From Corynebacterium mucifaciens (lineage in GTDB: Bacteria; Actinomycetota; Actinomycetes; Mycobacteriales; Mycobacteriaceae), in contig NZ_JAAXPF010000006.1 of the NCBI RefSeq assembly GCF_012396315.1, positions 88,456 through 152,455 of the forward strand: a stretch of DNA of 64,000 bases, in the 5' to 3' direction. Positions 29,994-38,451 of this stretch are shown piece after piece. Under the pieces are notes generated by a model. The model saw nothing but the letters and a program-made list of their open reading frames with translations. It made no database searches and had not been told where the DNA came from. The first letter of the stretch is position 1, and each line of letters opens with the position of its first letter. The translations under genes were made by a program, and so were the position numbers.

Positions 29994-30002
29994 TTATCCA
30001 CA
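29994..30002 (+). promoter_or_regulatory. DnaA-box-like sequence upstream of second HNH gene
   Basis: TTATCCACA, an exact match to the classical DnaA box, lies 53 bases before the HNH start. The paralogue at 5003 has CTATCCACA at 4952-4960, 43 bases before its start. Whether DnaA binds is not known. Confidence 0.35.
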
Positions 30003-30041
30003 GCTTTCAAGCAAACGCTTTCCGACGCCGCTTCGCCCGCC

Positions 30042-30047
30042 TAGCGT
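30042..30047 (+). promoter_or_regulatory. Candidate -10 box of the second HNH gene
   Basis: TAGCGT ends 7 bases before the ATG at 30055, the same spacing as for the paralogue at 5003. No ribosome-binding site is present. Confidence 0.5.
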
Positions 30048-30054
30048 GCAGACC

Positions 30055-31092
30055 ATGCACTTCACCGAGTTCGCAACCGCCGACGTCGCAGTGCTCGCCG
30101 ACTTCTCCCGCAGCACCGCAATGGCCGCGGGCCTGTCCACCACCCGGGTGCGCGATCTCGCGCGGGTGCACGCCGCGTTCTACGGGCCGACGCAATACAC
30201 CCGCAAACAACACGACGCGCTCACAGCAGCAGCCGGCATGCCGCTCGACCAGCTCATCTTGATCGAGAAGAAACTCACCGCCGTTGACACCGCCGCAGAA
30301 CGCTGGCGCATCCGGTGTGACCTGGTACGCCACCGCGGCTCCTACCGGACACTGACCAAACGCGCAGACCGGCTCATCGACCTACCCGCAAAACCGCCGA
30401 CACCCGCATGCCGGTTCACCCGGTCCAAGGCAGGCATGCGCACCATGACATGGACGTACAACGAGCGCGACCTCGCCGACCTCGAGCACACCCTGCGCGG
30501 CACGATCAACCCGAATCAGCCGGCCGCAGCACAAATGGCCGACGCCCTGTTCGACCTGCTGCGCAAGGGCGACAGCCTGCCGCGCGCTAAGCTGCGCCCC
30601 ATCGTGCTCGTGCCCGTAGAAGACCACGTCCGCATCCACGCCGACCACGGCGACGAGGTCACCCTGACACTGACCGACGGCACCACCATCACCGGTGCGC
30701 AATACCTGGAGCAGGAATTCGGCGATGTGCTAGAAGTCGCCGCGTTCCACCCCCAAGACGGCCCAGTCAACCTGTACCGCGCACAGCGCTTGGCCAACAC
30801 GAAACAGAAGACCATGTCGAAGCTGATGTGCCCTGCGTGTGCGTTTCCCGACTGCAAACACTGCGCCGAGACCACCCAAACCCACCACATCCACGCGTGG
30901 CGACACGGCGGGATGACCAACATGGACAACCTCGCCGAGTTGTGCCCGTTTCATAACGGGGTCAACGACGACAACCGGGAGGGCAGGTTCGGCCACATCG
31001 ACAACCCCGGCGGGCGCATCCGGTGGGTTGCCCCCAACGGCGTGGCGGTGCCCATGGACACGCCCGGGGCGATGGAACTGCTCTTCCACTAA
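30055..31092 (+). CDS. HNH endonuclease signature protein, DUF222-like (paralogue 2)
   Basis: A 345-residue paralogue of the protein at 5003-6079. Shared blocks include LDQLxLIEKKL, RPIVLVPxExHV, LTDGTTxTGAxYL, and FHPxxGPVNLYR. The nuclease motif has CAFPDCKHC, then THHIHAWRHGG, NLAELCPFHNGVND. Metal-binding Cys and His are all present. It starts right after the cytochrome gene but seems to have its own promoter. The biological role of the family (mobile, repair or defence) is unsettled. Confidence 0.88.
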   Translation: MHFTEFATADVAVLADFSRSTAMAAGLSTTRVRDLARVHAAFYGPTQYTRKQHDALTAAAGMPLDQLILIEKKLTAVDTAAERWRIRCDLVRHRGSYRTLTKRADRLIDLPAKPPTPACRFTRSKAGMRTMTWTYNERDLADLEHTLRGTINPNQPAAAQMADALFDLLRKGDSLPRAKLRPIVLVPVEDHVRIHADHGDEVTLTLTDGTTITGAQYLEQEFGDVLEVAAFHPQDGPVNLYRAQRLANTKQKTMSKLMCPACAFPDCKHCAETTQTHHIHAWRHGGMTNMDNLAELCPFHNGVNDDNREGRFGHIDNPGGRIRWVAPNGVAVPMDTPGAMELLFH

Positions 31093-31107
31093 CCCCCGCA
31101 GTGTGTC

Positions 31108-32106
31108 CTAGAACGGGAACGCCCGAAACGCGCGCTCGATGCCGGGCAGCGCGTACTTTGGCACGCCCGCGACGTCGGCCACCGCGAGTCTCCCACCGGC
31201 ACCGGACCACGACGCACGCACCACCCCGTCTACCACGACCGCTTTGCGGAAAACACCCATGTTCCCGGGCACGAGGTGCTTATGCATCGCCTCCGTCATG
31301 GCGAACAGGCGGTCCTTGTACCCCAGGATGTATTCGTCGAAGGCAGGCAGCAACAGTGGCGTGCGGAAAGCGGAGGCGGGGGTTACCGGGAGGTCGTCGA
31401 GAGGCAGATACAGCCCGTCTACCTCGGGCAGCCGCGACAGTGCGGCGCGGACCTCGCGCACGGGCAGCTTGGACCACCACCGCACGTCCGCTTCCGTTAC
31501 GGGCCCGCGGGTGGTGACGTAGCGGCGCACCACCTCGTCGACAGCCGCCTGGCGCTCGCCGTTGAACGCCTCCTCCAGACCGGGCGCGTCGGGTGCGGGC
31601 GCGAGCACCTGCCGCGACCCCACGTAGGCGAGCACGCCGGAGGTGAGCAGGTACTTACGCGACCGGTACACCGCGGCGTTCGTGGGATCAGGCACGACGC
31701 TGGCGACGATGCGCCGGTAGGCCTCGCTGTCGGCCCGGCCTTCGTCCACCACCTTCTCCCCGATCGCATCGAGCTGGGCGCGCGTGATCCCCGCCTGCGC
31801 CGCGCGGGCAGCGAGCTGCTCCGGGCCGGGCTTGGCTAACAGCTCGGTCATCCAGCGCATCTCATTGGCGAGGCCCAAGAACACGGTGCCGCGCATGGGG
31901 TACGAGCGCACCAGCTCCCCAGCGTCCAGGCTGGCGCGCACCGCGGCAATGTCCCCGCCGGTGCGCAACGCCACCGACGAGAACACGGTTCGCTCTTGGC
32001 CCTGCATAAGCCCGAACGCGCCGACCGCTTCGGCTGGCGTTGACCAACGCTGTCCGACCAGCCCCTGCGCATGCAGCCGCGCGCGGGCTAAGGGGCGCGA
32101 GACCAC
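31108..32106 (-). CDS. Winged-helix DNA-binding protein, AlkZ/YcaQ-like DNA glycosylase family
   Basis: A 332-residue member of the HTH_42 family: N-terminal LARARLHAQGLVG, LRTGGDIAAVRASLDAGELVRSYPMRGTVFL, and C-terminal LLLPAFDEYILGYKDR with GVFRKAVVVDGVVRASW. The QGQ at residues 35-37 matches the QxQ catalytic motif described for AlkZ-type glycosylases that excise bulky alkyl or crosslinked bases. Substrate and activity are inferred. The GTG start overlaps the stop of the upstream amidohydrolase gene, making it the last gene of the minus-strand glycosyltransferase operon. Confidence 0.8.
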   Translation of the reverse strand: MVSRPLARARLHAQGLVGQRWSTPAEAVGAFGLMQGQERTVFSSVALRTGGDIAAVRASLDAGELVRSYPMRGTVFLGLANEMRWMTELLAKPGPEQLAARAAQAGITRAQLDAIGEKVVDEGRADSEAYRRIVASVVPDPTNAAVYRSRKYLLTSGVLAYVGSRQVLAPAPDAPGLEEAFNGERQAAVDEVVRRYVTTRGPVTEADVRWWSKLPVREVRAALSRLPEVDGLYLPLDDLPVTPASAFRTPLLLPAFDEYILGYKDRLFAMTEAMHKHLVPGNMGVFRKAVVVDGVVRASWSGAGGRLAVADVAGVPKYALPGIERAFRAFPF

Positions 32107-32900
32107 TACAGCGGGCGGCCCATGTCGGTGCGCGAAATCTCCACGGCCTTGCGGATCACCTCCGCCAGCGCGCCTTCGACGCGTACCCGCGAATCGTCGG
32201 CCTCGAGGAGGTCCTTGCGCACCTCGAACATCACAGCCAGCACGGAGGTGTTCTTGTCGTAATCCACCGGCACGTACGCCCCGGCAAACGGGGTGTTGCG
32301 TTCCACGGAAAAGCCGGCGGCGGTAAACGCGCGGTCCGCTTCGTCGGCAAGCACGGCGGGCGTGTGCACGGAGTGGGTGCCGATGCAGACGTCCGGCAGC
32401 AGCTTGCCCGGGTGTATGCGGTACTCCTCCGGCTGGTTGTTGTAGGAGTGCACGTCCACGATCACCGCGCAGCCGCAGTCCTGGATACGCCCGCGCACGA
32501 GCTTGGACACCGCGTCGGCGTACGGGAAGTAGTACTGCGCCTTTAGGTCCGCGACGTCCATGTCCAACGGACGCAGCGGGTTGCCGTCGCCGAGTTTGAG
32601 AAAGATCGCGCCACGGCCGGTGGCTTCCATGGATTCGCGCTCGTTGGAAAACCGCCCAGGGTCCGCCACGAGGCGCGAGAGGTTATTCACAATCATCCAC
32701 GGCGCGCACCCGGACTGCTCAGCGGCGGCCGCGGCGAGCGTGTCGGTGTAGTCGTCGGTGACGCGGTCGAGCTCCTGCGCGATCTGCTCGTCGGTAGCGA
32801 TGAAATCGGCCGCCACCTCCGCCGGGATCTCACGCGAGGCGTGCGGCACGTGGACGATGACGGGGCAGTCGTTACTCCCCTCGTGGACGGTGAAGTTCAT
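32106..32900 (-). CDS. N-formylglutamate amidohydrolase family protein
   Basis: A 264-residue metal hydrolase of the FGase family. IVHVPHASREIPAEV carries the N-terminal histidine motif, and CAVIVDVHSYNNQPEEYR holds the DxHS motif. Family members release formate from N-formylglutamate in histidine degradation, but no hut genes are nearby, so the substrate is open. The ATG (MNFTVHEGSND) lies inside the 3' end of the upstream glycosyltransferase gene, with a 29-base overlap. Confidence 0.85.
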   Translation of the reverse strand: MNFTVHEGSNDCPVIVHVPHASREIPAEVAADFIATDEQIAQELDRVTDDYTDTLAAAAAEQSGCAPWMIVNNLSRLVADPGRFSNERESMEATGRGAIFLKLGDGNPLRPLDMDVADLKAQYYFPYADAVSKLVRGRIQDCGCAVIVDVHSYNNQPEEYRIHPGKLLPDVCIGTHSVHTPAVLADEADRAFTAAGFSVERNTPFAGAYVPVDYDKNTSVLAVMFEVRKDLLEADDSRVRVEGALAEVIRKAVEISRTDMGRPL

Positions 32901-34644
32901 AGTCCCGCAGGATATAGCGCTCGGGGGCATCTTGCTTGACGACGCCACCTTCGGCCTCAAACGCCTCGAGCCAGCCCTCCATCGGGAACTGCCCCCACTT
33001 GGCGTGGAACCGGTTAGCGTTGGCGACGATGTCTTCGATGTGTTCCCACGGTGGCGACGACACCGGGTGCCACTGGTGGTAGGCGTGGGCGCCGCCGACC
33101 CACACCAGCGGGACGCGGTGGCGTTCCAGCTCGCGGGCGAAGTCGGTGTCCTCCCCGCCGTAGCCCTCGTAGCTGGGGTCGAAGCCGCCGAACTCGCGCT
33201 CGATGCGCCGCCAGGTCTCGGCAGTCAGCGCGAACGAGAGGGACCAGAACAGGGCGTAGTTCTCGGCGTCGACGAGCTCACCCGGGGCCGGGTTGGGCCG
33301 CGCCGGGTGCGGGTCGGGGTCAGTGACGCGCATTTCGCCTTCCGCCAGGTACGTCACCGGCCCGGCGACGACCGCGTCGGGGCGCTGTTTGAGCGCCGAG
33401 ACGTAGCGCGGCACCAGCGCGTCGGAGGCGAGGCAATCAGCGTCCAGGAACACCAGCACTTCCGCTCCACGCTCGATTGCGGTGCGGGCGCCGAGGTTGC
33501 GCGCGGCCGCCAAGTTCGCCGGCCCCGCCACCACGTGGCTCTTCGGCACGGCCTTGGTCAGCACGTCGGCGTCCGCGAGCGCCACGGTGACGTGATCCAC
33601 GCCCATCGGCATGAGGTTGACCTGGTGGGTGAGATGGTCCCTGCGGTTCGCGTCGGCGAGGGAGACCACGCAGATCGCGGGCTGGCCTGGGTGCTCCGCC
33701 ACGCCCGCGATGACCTCGGCGGCCCGGCGCGCCGCGCCCTCGGTCTGCCACCGGGCCCAGTCTGTGTCGCGGCGGCGCAGCAGCTCCGGCCACTCTTCTG
33801 GTGTGGGGAAGGCGTTTCGCACCGTCGCGAGACCGTCGAGCACCTTCGCCCCGAGCTTCTGCTCAGCGAACGGCCGCGGCTGCGGCAGGATCACCGCCGG
33901 GGTGTTCGTGGCGGCCAAGTCCGCCACCGAGTTTTGCCCACCCGCCGTCACCGCGATGCCGGCGGACTGCAAAAGCTCCGTCGGGTCGTCGACGTGGTTG
34001 TCGCCGCCGAGGAAGGTGAACCGGTACTCGGGGCAGGCGGCCTCAACCGCAGCCCAGTCTTCCGGCGACCAGGTCGATCCGCCCAGCCCGGCCATCACCA
34101 CAACGTGGTTCGGGTCGCGCTGCACCCCCTCGCGCGGTGTCAGCCGCGAGATCCCGCCCACCGCGTGCAACCGGTCGGCGTGCGCGCGCAGGTGCTCGGG
34201 CACCGGCACCCAGTCCGGCCACGCGGCCACGATCGCGTCGGCCTGCGCGTACGCGAGCTGGTGCGGGGCGTCCCCGCGCGCGCCCGGCATGGCGTGCACC
34301 ACCACCGGGATGCCCATCAGCCGCACGAAGGCCGCGACCTCGTTGGACACGTCTACGTAGAACGCCTCCGGCTGGTTGTCCGCCACCCACTTGGCAATTT
34401 GCGCGAACCGCGACGCGATCTGCGGCGACCCGTAGGGCGCGTAGTGCAGCGTGCCGCCGGCGGTCATGGCGCGGCCGCTGCGCAGTTCGCGGGAGGCGTC
34501 GCTGGCGTCGTCGACAAGCGGCACGTCCCCGCCGGCGGTGGAGAGAATCTCGCACTCGTAGCCCATCGCGCGCAGCTCGCGCTGGATCGCGCGGCAGCGG
34601 TGCATGTGGCCCGAGCCGTGGTGGTGGGCATACATCCCGATCAT
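32872..34644 (-). CDS. Two-domain glycosyltransferase (GT-B plus family 2 GT-A fusion)
   Basis: 590 residues. The first half (about 1-320) resembles MurG/UGT-like GT-B enzymes: MIGMYAHHHGSGHMHRCRAI at the acceptor loop, VVVMAGLGGSTWSPEDW linker, and AGIAVTAGGQNSVADLAATNTPAVILP as donor site. The second half resembles GT2: ICVVSLADANRRDHL, GPANLAAARNLGARTA, metal-binding DAD at 401-403 (VFLDADCLASD), and the GT27-like GGFDPSYEGYGGEDTDFARELER end. Such a fusion could add two sugars to one acceptor. Coupled by ATGA overlap to the upstream family 4 enzyme. No membrane segment is seen. Confidence 0.85.
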   Translation of the reverse strand: MIGMYAHHHGSGHMHRCRAIQRELRAMGYECEILSTAGGDVPLVDDASDASRELRSGRAMTAGGTLHYAPYGSPQIASRFAQIAKWVADNQPEAFYVDVSNEVAAFVRLMGIPVVVHAMPGARGDAPHQLAYAQADAIVAAWPDWVPVPEHLRAHADRLHAVGGISRLTPREGVQRDPNHVVVMAGLGGSTWSPEDWAAVEAACPEYRFTFLGGDNHVDDPTELLQSAGIAVTAGGQNSVADLAATNTPAVILPQPRPFAEQKLGAKVLDGLATVRNAFPTPEEWPELLRRRDTDWARWQTEGAARRAAEVIAGVAEHPGQPAICVVSLADANRRDHLTHQVNLMPMGVDHVTVALADADVLTKAVPKSHVVAGPANLAAARNLGARTAIERGAEVLVFLDADCLASDALVPRYVSALKQRPDAVVAGPVTYLAEGEMRVTDPDPHPARPNPAPGELVDAENYALFWSLSFALTAETWRRIEREFGGFDPSYEGYGGEDTDFARELERHRVPLVWVGGAHAYHQWHPVSSPPWEHIEDIVANANRFHAKWGQFPMEGWLEAFEAEGGVVKQDAPERYILRDYELHRPRGE

Positions 34645-35756
34645 TGTCCTACCTTTGAAAACGCCGCCACCTGGCGGAAGATGTGCGTGTAGCGCTTGGC
34701 CGTCTGGGTCAGCGAGTGGTTGTGCACCACCCACTGCCGCACAGCTCGCCGGTCCAGCTCAAGCGCGCTTTGTATCTGCGCCGCCAGCCCCGCCACGTCG
34801 TCGGCGGGGGCCAGGCATGCCGGCGAGTCTCGCAGCAGCTCGCCCATGCCCCCGCGGCGGAAACCGGCAACCGGGGTGCCGCACGCCATCGCCTCGAAGG
34901 CGACGAGCCCGAACGGCTCCTCCCAACGCGGCGTGACCACTGCCACCGCGCACCCGGCAACGAGGCCGCGCAGCTCTGCGTGGGACAGCTCACCGATCCA
35001 CTCCACCCCGTCACCCAGGCGCGGCTCGATCTCCTCGCGGAAGTACCGGTGATCGCCGTTGCGCCCAGCCAGCACGAGCGGGATGCCGGCGGCCCGGCAG
35101 GCGTCGATGGCCAAGTGCGCGCCCTTTTCCGGCACGAGCCGGCCGAACCACACGGCCGTCTCCCCGCCCGGGCCTGGCTGCCACAGGTTCACGTTCACGC
35201 CGTTGGGGATGATCACCGGCTCGGACGGCAAACGCCAATCCCGCGCCGTGGTGCGGCTGACGGCGGCGAAGCGCCCGGCGCGCAGCCCGGCGGCGGTGAT
35301 CGCGTCCTGGATCTCCTCCACCATCGGCGTGTGCAGCGTAGTCAGCATCGGCAGCGGCTCCGGCGAGGCCTGCGAGGGGAAGATATAGGGGTTGAGGCTG
35401 TTGTTGTGCACCACGTCGTAGCCGCGGGCGACCAGAAGCTGGCGCAGCTGCAGAAATGCCGCGTTTTCGCGCTCGCGCCCGCCTTCCGGGTAGGTGGTGT
35501 CGGTGGCGTGCTCCGCGTGCGCTCCCCAGTCGACGCCGGGCAGCTCGTAGTTCTTGACGTTGCCGTCGGAGCCCTCGGCGGCGAAGAAGTCCACGTCGTG
35601 GCCCAGCTCGCGAAGCGCCGACACCATGGTGTGGCAAAACGCCTCGAGCCCGCCGGCGTACGGCTCGCGCACTGGGTAGCGCGCAGGGCCAATGAGCGCA
35701 ATGCGCAGTTTCTGCGTGCGCCGGGCCCTTGCGGCCGGTTGCGCTGCGACCGTCAC
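34641..35756 (-). CDS. Glycosyltransferase family 4 protein
   Basis: A 371-residue GT-B retaining enzyme. The N-terminal acceptor domain has YPVREPYAGGLEAFCHTMVSALRELGHDVDFF. The C-terminal donor domain has VWFGRLVPEKGAHLAIDACRAAGIPLVLAG and the EX7E-type motif EEPFGLVAFEAMACGTPVAGFRRGGMGEL. GTG start; four-base overlaps with genes on both sides. The donor is probably a nucleotide-activated sugar; acceptor unknown. Confidence 0.9.
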   Translation of the reverse strand: MTVAAQPAARARRTQKLRIALIGPARYPVREPYAGGLEAFCHTMVSALRELGHDVDFFAAEGSDGNVKNYELPGVDWGAHAEHATDTTYPEGGRERENAAFLQLRQLLVARGYDVVHNNSLNPYIFPSQASPEPLPMLTTLHTPMVEEIQDAITAAGLRAGRFAAVSRTTARDWRLPSEPVIIPNGVNVNLWQPGPGGETAVWFGRLVPEKGAHLAIDACRAAGIPLVLAGRNGDHRYFREEIEPRLGDGVEWIGELSHAELRGLVAGCAVAVVTPRWEEPFGLVAFEAMACGTPVAGFRRGGMGELLRDSPACLAPADDVAGLAAQIQSALELDRRAVRQWVVHNHSLTQTAKRYTHIFRQVAAFSKVGQ

Positions 35757-36682
35757 TCGCTTACCACCTTCTTGTACGTCTCCTCGTGTGCCCGTCGTAC
35801 CTGGGCACGTTGTTGTTCTCTGTCACCGGTGTAGGGCACCGGCCCGCGGGCGAGTAGCCGCGCCGCCGCCTGGCCGGCCGCGCGTCCGTCGCCCGCCGGG
35901 TAGACCTCGACGGCCGCAGGCGTGTCCGCCTGGCCCTCGTAGCAGCCGGTTTCGGGCGCGACGACAGGCACGCCGAGGTCGCGGCACATCTCCAGCCACC
36001 CTGAATGCGTTCCCCGAGTGTACGGCAGAATGCACACCCCGGCGCGCCCCACGGCGGCGAAGAGCTCGTCGTCGCTCATCGGCTCGTGCACCACCACGTT
36101 CGCGTTGCCTATCGACGCCAGCTTCGCCCCCTCATGTACATACACGTCCAACGGCACCTCCGCGGCGATGTCGGCGTAGAACTGCGCGTCCGCGACCACG
36201 TTTGAGCGCAGCGACTTGAGAAACACCGCTGCCCGGCCACTCGAGTGAACCTGCGCGGGGGTGTCGGTGATGCGCGGGTGCGGGATCACCTGCACGTTGC
36301 TCGCGCCGTAGTCGCGGGCCAGGATCTCGGCGGCCTGGTCGGTAAGGGTGATGATGGCGGACGCTGCGTCGACAAGCAGCTGCAGCCGCTCGTGGTGCGG
36401 TGCCTGGTCTTCCAGATGGGGGTTGTCCAGGTCGTGCACCGTGAGCACCAGCGGGACCGGCAGGGCGGCGCACAGCTCGGCGATTTGCGCGGGCGTGCGG
36501 TGCTCGAAGCCGAAGTGGATGTGCACGGCGTCTACGTCTCGCGGCTGGTTCCAGTACTCGGCTTCGAGCGCCGGGTGCGGCCACCAGTGGCCGTCGATGT
36601 CCGGGTCCGGGAGATACTCCACGCCCGCCGGCTGGATCGCCTGCGTATACGGGTGTTCAGCGGGGATGGAGAGAACGCGCAT
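35753..36682 (-). CDS. Glycosyltransferase, GT4-like (first gene of minus-strand arm)
   Basis: 309 residues, GT-B fold. Visible features are DAVHIHFGFEHRTPAQI, LVLTVHDLDNPHLED, ASAIITLTDQAAEILARDYGASNVQVIPHP and the donor-site end GWLEMCRDLGVPVVAPETGCY. The classical EX7E motif is degenerate. It starts 36 bases from the divergent WcbI-like gene, with a TATATT box 6 bases before the ATG. It heads the operon that runs to the AlkZ-like gene. Confidence 0.82.
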   Translation of the reverse strand: MRVLSIPAEHPYTQAIQPAGVEYLPDPDIDGHWWPHPALEAEYWNQPRDVDAVHIHFGFEHRTPAQIAELCAALPVPLVLTVHDLDNPHLEDQAPHHERLQLLVDAASAIITLTDQAAEILARDYGASNVQVIPHPRITDTPAQVHSSGRAAVFLKSLRSNVVADAQFYADIAAEVPLDVYVHEGAKLASIGNANVVVHEPMSDDELFAAVGRAGVCILPYTRGTHSGWLEMCRDLGVPVVAPETGCYEGQADTPAAVEVYPAGDGRAAGQAAARLLARGPVPYTGDREQQRAQVRRAHEETYKKVVSE

Positions 36683-36688
36683 TCCCCT

Positions 36689-36694
36689 AATATA
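36689..36694 (-). promoter_or_regulatory. Candidate -10 box of the minus-strand glycosyltransferase operon
   Basis: TATATT ends 6 bases before the ATG at 36682. With only 36 bases between divergent start codons, the transcript is probably leaderless. Confidence 0.55.
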
Positions 36695-36706
36695 AACCTT
36701 CTCGAA

Positions 36707-36712
36707 TACTGT
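36707..36712 (+). promoter_or_regulatory. Candidate -10 box of the plus-strand glycan operon
   Basis: TACTGT ends 6 bases before the ATG at 36719, mirroring the opposite promoter. The two -10 boxes are 12 bases apart, so RNA polymerase could hardly occupy both at once. Confidence 0.5.
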
Positions 36713-36718
36713 GAAGAC

Positions 36719-37558
36719 ATGTCTTTGCTCGTTGTAGTCGGCAACTGCCAGGCGGAGTCCACCCGCAAGCTACTCATGTCCACCGGCCACTTCACCGGCG
36801 AGCGCATCGCACCGGTCCACGAACTTGAGGCGGGCGACATGGGGTGGTTTTTAGACCTCGTGCGCCGCGCCGACGTGCTAGTGACCCAGCCCATCCGCGA
36901 CGACTACCGCGGGCTGCCCGTGGGCACGCGCGAGCTGCGCGAGTTGCTGGCGCCATCGGCGCGCCACGTGGTGGTGCCGGTGTTGCGCTTCGACGGGCTT
37001 ATGCCGTACCAGGCGATCATCCGCGACCCCGCGGATCCCTCGCTGAACCCCCCGGTGGTGCCGTACCACGACCTGCGCACGCTCGTGTCAGCCGCCGGCT
37101 ACGGTGCGGCGCCGCAGCCGGACCCCAGCGCGTTGCGGCGCGCGGCCGCCATGTCGGTGGAGCAGATCCGGGTGCGCGAGCAGGCACACGGCGCGGTGCG
37201 CGTGTCCGACTACCTAGAGACGAACCCGGTCTGGCACACCGTCAACCACCCCGACAACGCCACGCTCGCGTTCATGGCGTCGCGCGTGCTGGATGCGCTG
37301 GGGCTCGACGGCGAGCCCGTCCCGCCTGATTACGAGATGCTCGGCGGCCTGGACGCCCCCGTGGAGGCCGCGGCGGCCGAGGCGCTCGGGGTTGCAGTGG
37401 ACGGCCGCGATGTGTGGCGCGACCGCGCGGGCGGGGTCATCGACGCTGAGGAGATCCGCCAGGCCCAGCTGGAGTTCTACCGCCAGCGCCCCGCGCTCGT
37501 GCAGCACGGGCTGCAGCGCCACACCGAGCGCATTGAGAACCTAGGGTTGCTCGCATGA
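36719..37558 (+). CDS. WcbI-like polysaccharide biosynthesis putative acetyltransferase
   Basis: A 279-residue protein beginning MSLLVVVGNCQAESTRKLL. The GNCQ motif at the N-terminus is the hallmark of the WcbI family, whose founder acts in Burkholderia capsule synthesis and binds CoA. Other blocks: DVLVTQPIRDDYRGLPVGTRELRELL, VVPVLRFDGLMPYQA and NPVWHTVNHPDNATLAFMASRVL. Likely role is acyl (acetyl) modification of a glycan made by the adjacent glycosyltransferases. Coupled to the next gene by an ATGA overlap. Confidence 0.75.
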   Translation: MSLLVVVGNCQAESTRKLLMSTGHFTGERIAPVHELEAGDMGWFLDLVRRADVLVTQPIRDDYRGLPVGTRELRELLAPSARHVVVPVLRFDGLMPYQAIIRDPADPSLNPPVVPYHDLRTLVSAAGYGAAPQPDPSALRRAAAMSVEQIRVREQAHGAVRVSDYLETNPVWHTVNHPDNATLAFMASRVLDALGLDGEPVPPDYEMLGGLDAPVEAAAAEALGVAVDGRDVWRDRAGGVIDAEEIRQAQLEFYRQRPALVQHGLQRHTERIENLGLLA

Positions 37559-38451
37559 ACCATCTCATCGTCGGGCCCGACGGCCACGGGGTGACGGAAT
37601 ACGCGCTGGGGCTGGCCCGCGCCACAAACGCCGCGAGCGTGATCCGGGAGGAGACGTTCGGGTCCGCTCCCCTGCCGGAGGGGCCCATCCACGTCACCTT
37701 CACCGACCACCTCTTCGGCGACACCGCCGAGACCCTCCTTGCACGCCTGGGCGACCGGCCGTTTTCCGTGAGCTTGCACGACATCCCCCAGCCGGAGGAG
37801 GGCGAGGGCCGCTACGCCCGCCGCGCTGAGATCTACCGCACGCTCGCCAGCGCCGCCGACGTGGCCGTGGTGAACTCCGAGCACGAGGCACAGTTCTTTC
37901 CGGCCGGCGCGTCAGCGCCCGCCGTGATCCGGCTTCCCATCCCGGTGATCCACTCCCCCTTCGCCCCCGAGGACGGCACCGTCGGGGTGCTCGGTTTCCT
38001 CTACCCCGGCAAGGGCCACGAGGACCTCATCGCCGCACTGCCGGAGGCGACACTGCGCTTCCTCGGCGCGGTCTCCGCGGGCCACGAGGAGTGGGCTGAC
38101 CGCCTCGTCGCTTCCGCGCGCAACGTCGAGCTCACCGGCTGGCTCACGGACGACGAGCTCGCCCGCGAGATCGGCCGCATCGCCGTGCCGGTGTGCCCGC
38201 ACCGCCACTTCTCCGCCTCCGGGTCGCTGATGACCTGGCTTGGCGCCGGCCGGAAGGTACTGGTGACGGACTCCGACTACGCCCGCGAGATCGACGCCTG
38301 GCTCCCCGGCCGCGTGACGTTGGTGGAAGAAGGTGGGTGGCGCGACGCCGTGGAGAAGCATGTGCCCGAACAGCTTGACCCGCCGCGCTACGGCTGGGCT
38401 GAGGTGGCCAATTTATGGGAGGAAGCATGGCATTCCGCTGGCCTGAAGTAA
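37555..38451 (+). CDS. Glycosyltransferase, GT-B type
   Basis: 298 residues. The C-terminal half has the donor-domain pattern of GT4 enzymes: GVLGFLYPGKGHEDLIAALPEATLRFLGAV, NVELTGWLTDDELAREIGRIAVPVCPHRHFSASGSLMTWLGAGRKVLVTDS. The N-terminal half is short. It overlaps WcbI upstream by four bases and the next gene by 25 bases. The exact family is uncertain but a glycosyltransferase role is well supported. Confidence 0.75.
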   Translation: MNHLIVGPDGHGVTEYALGLARATNAASVIREETFGSAPLPEGPIHVTFTDHLFGDTAETLLARLGDRPFSVSLHDIPQPEEGEGRYARRAEIYRTLASAADVAVVNSEHEAQFFPAGASAPAVIRLPIPVIHSPFAPEDGTVGVLGFLYPGKGHEDLIAALPEATLRFLGAVSAGHEEWADRLVASARNVELTGWLTDDELAREIGRIAVPVCPHRHFSASGSLMTWLGAGRKVLVTDSDYAREIDAWLPGRVTLVEEGGWRDAVEKHVPEQLDPPRYGWAEVANLWEEAWHSAGLK

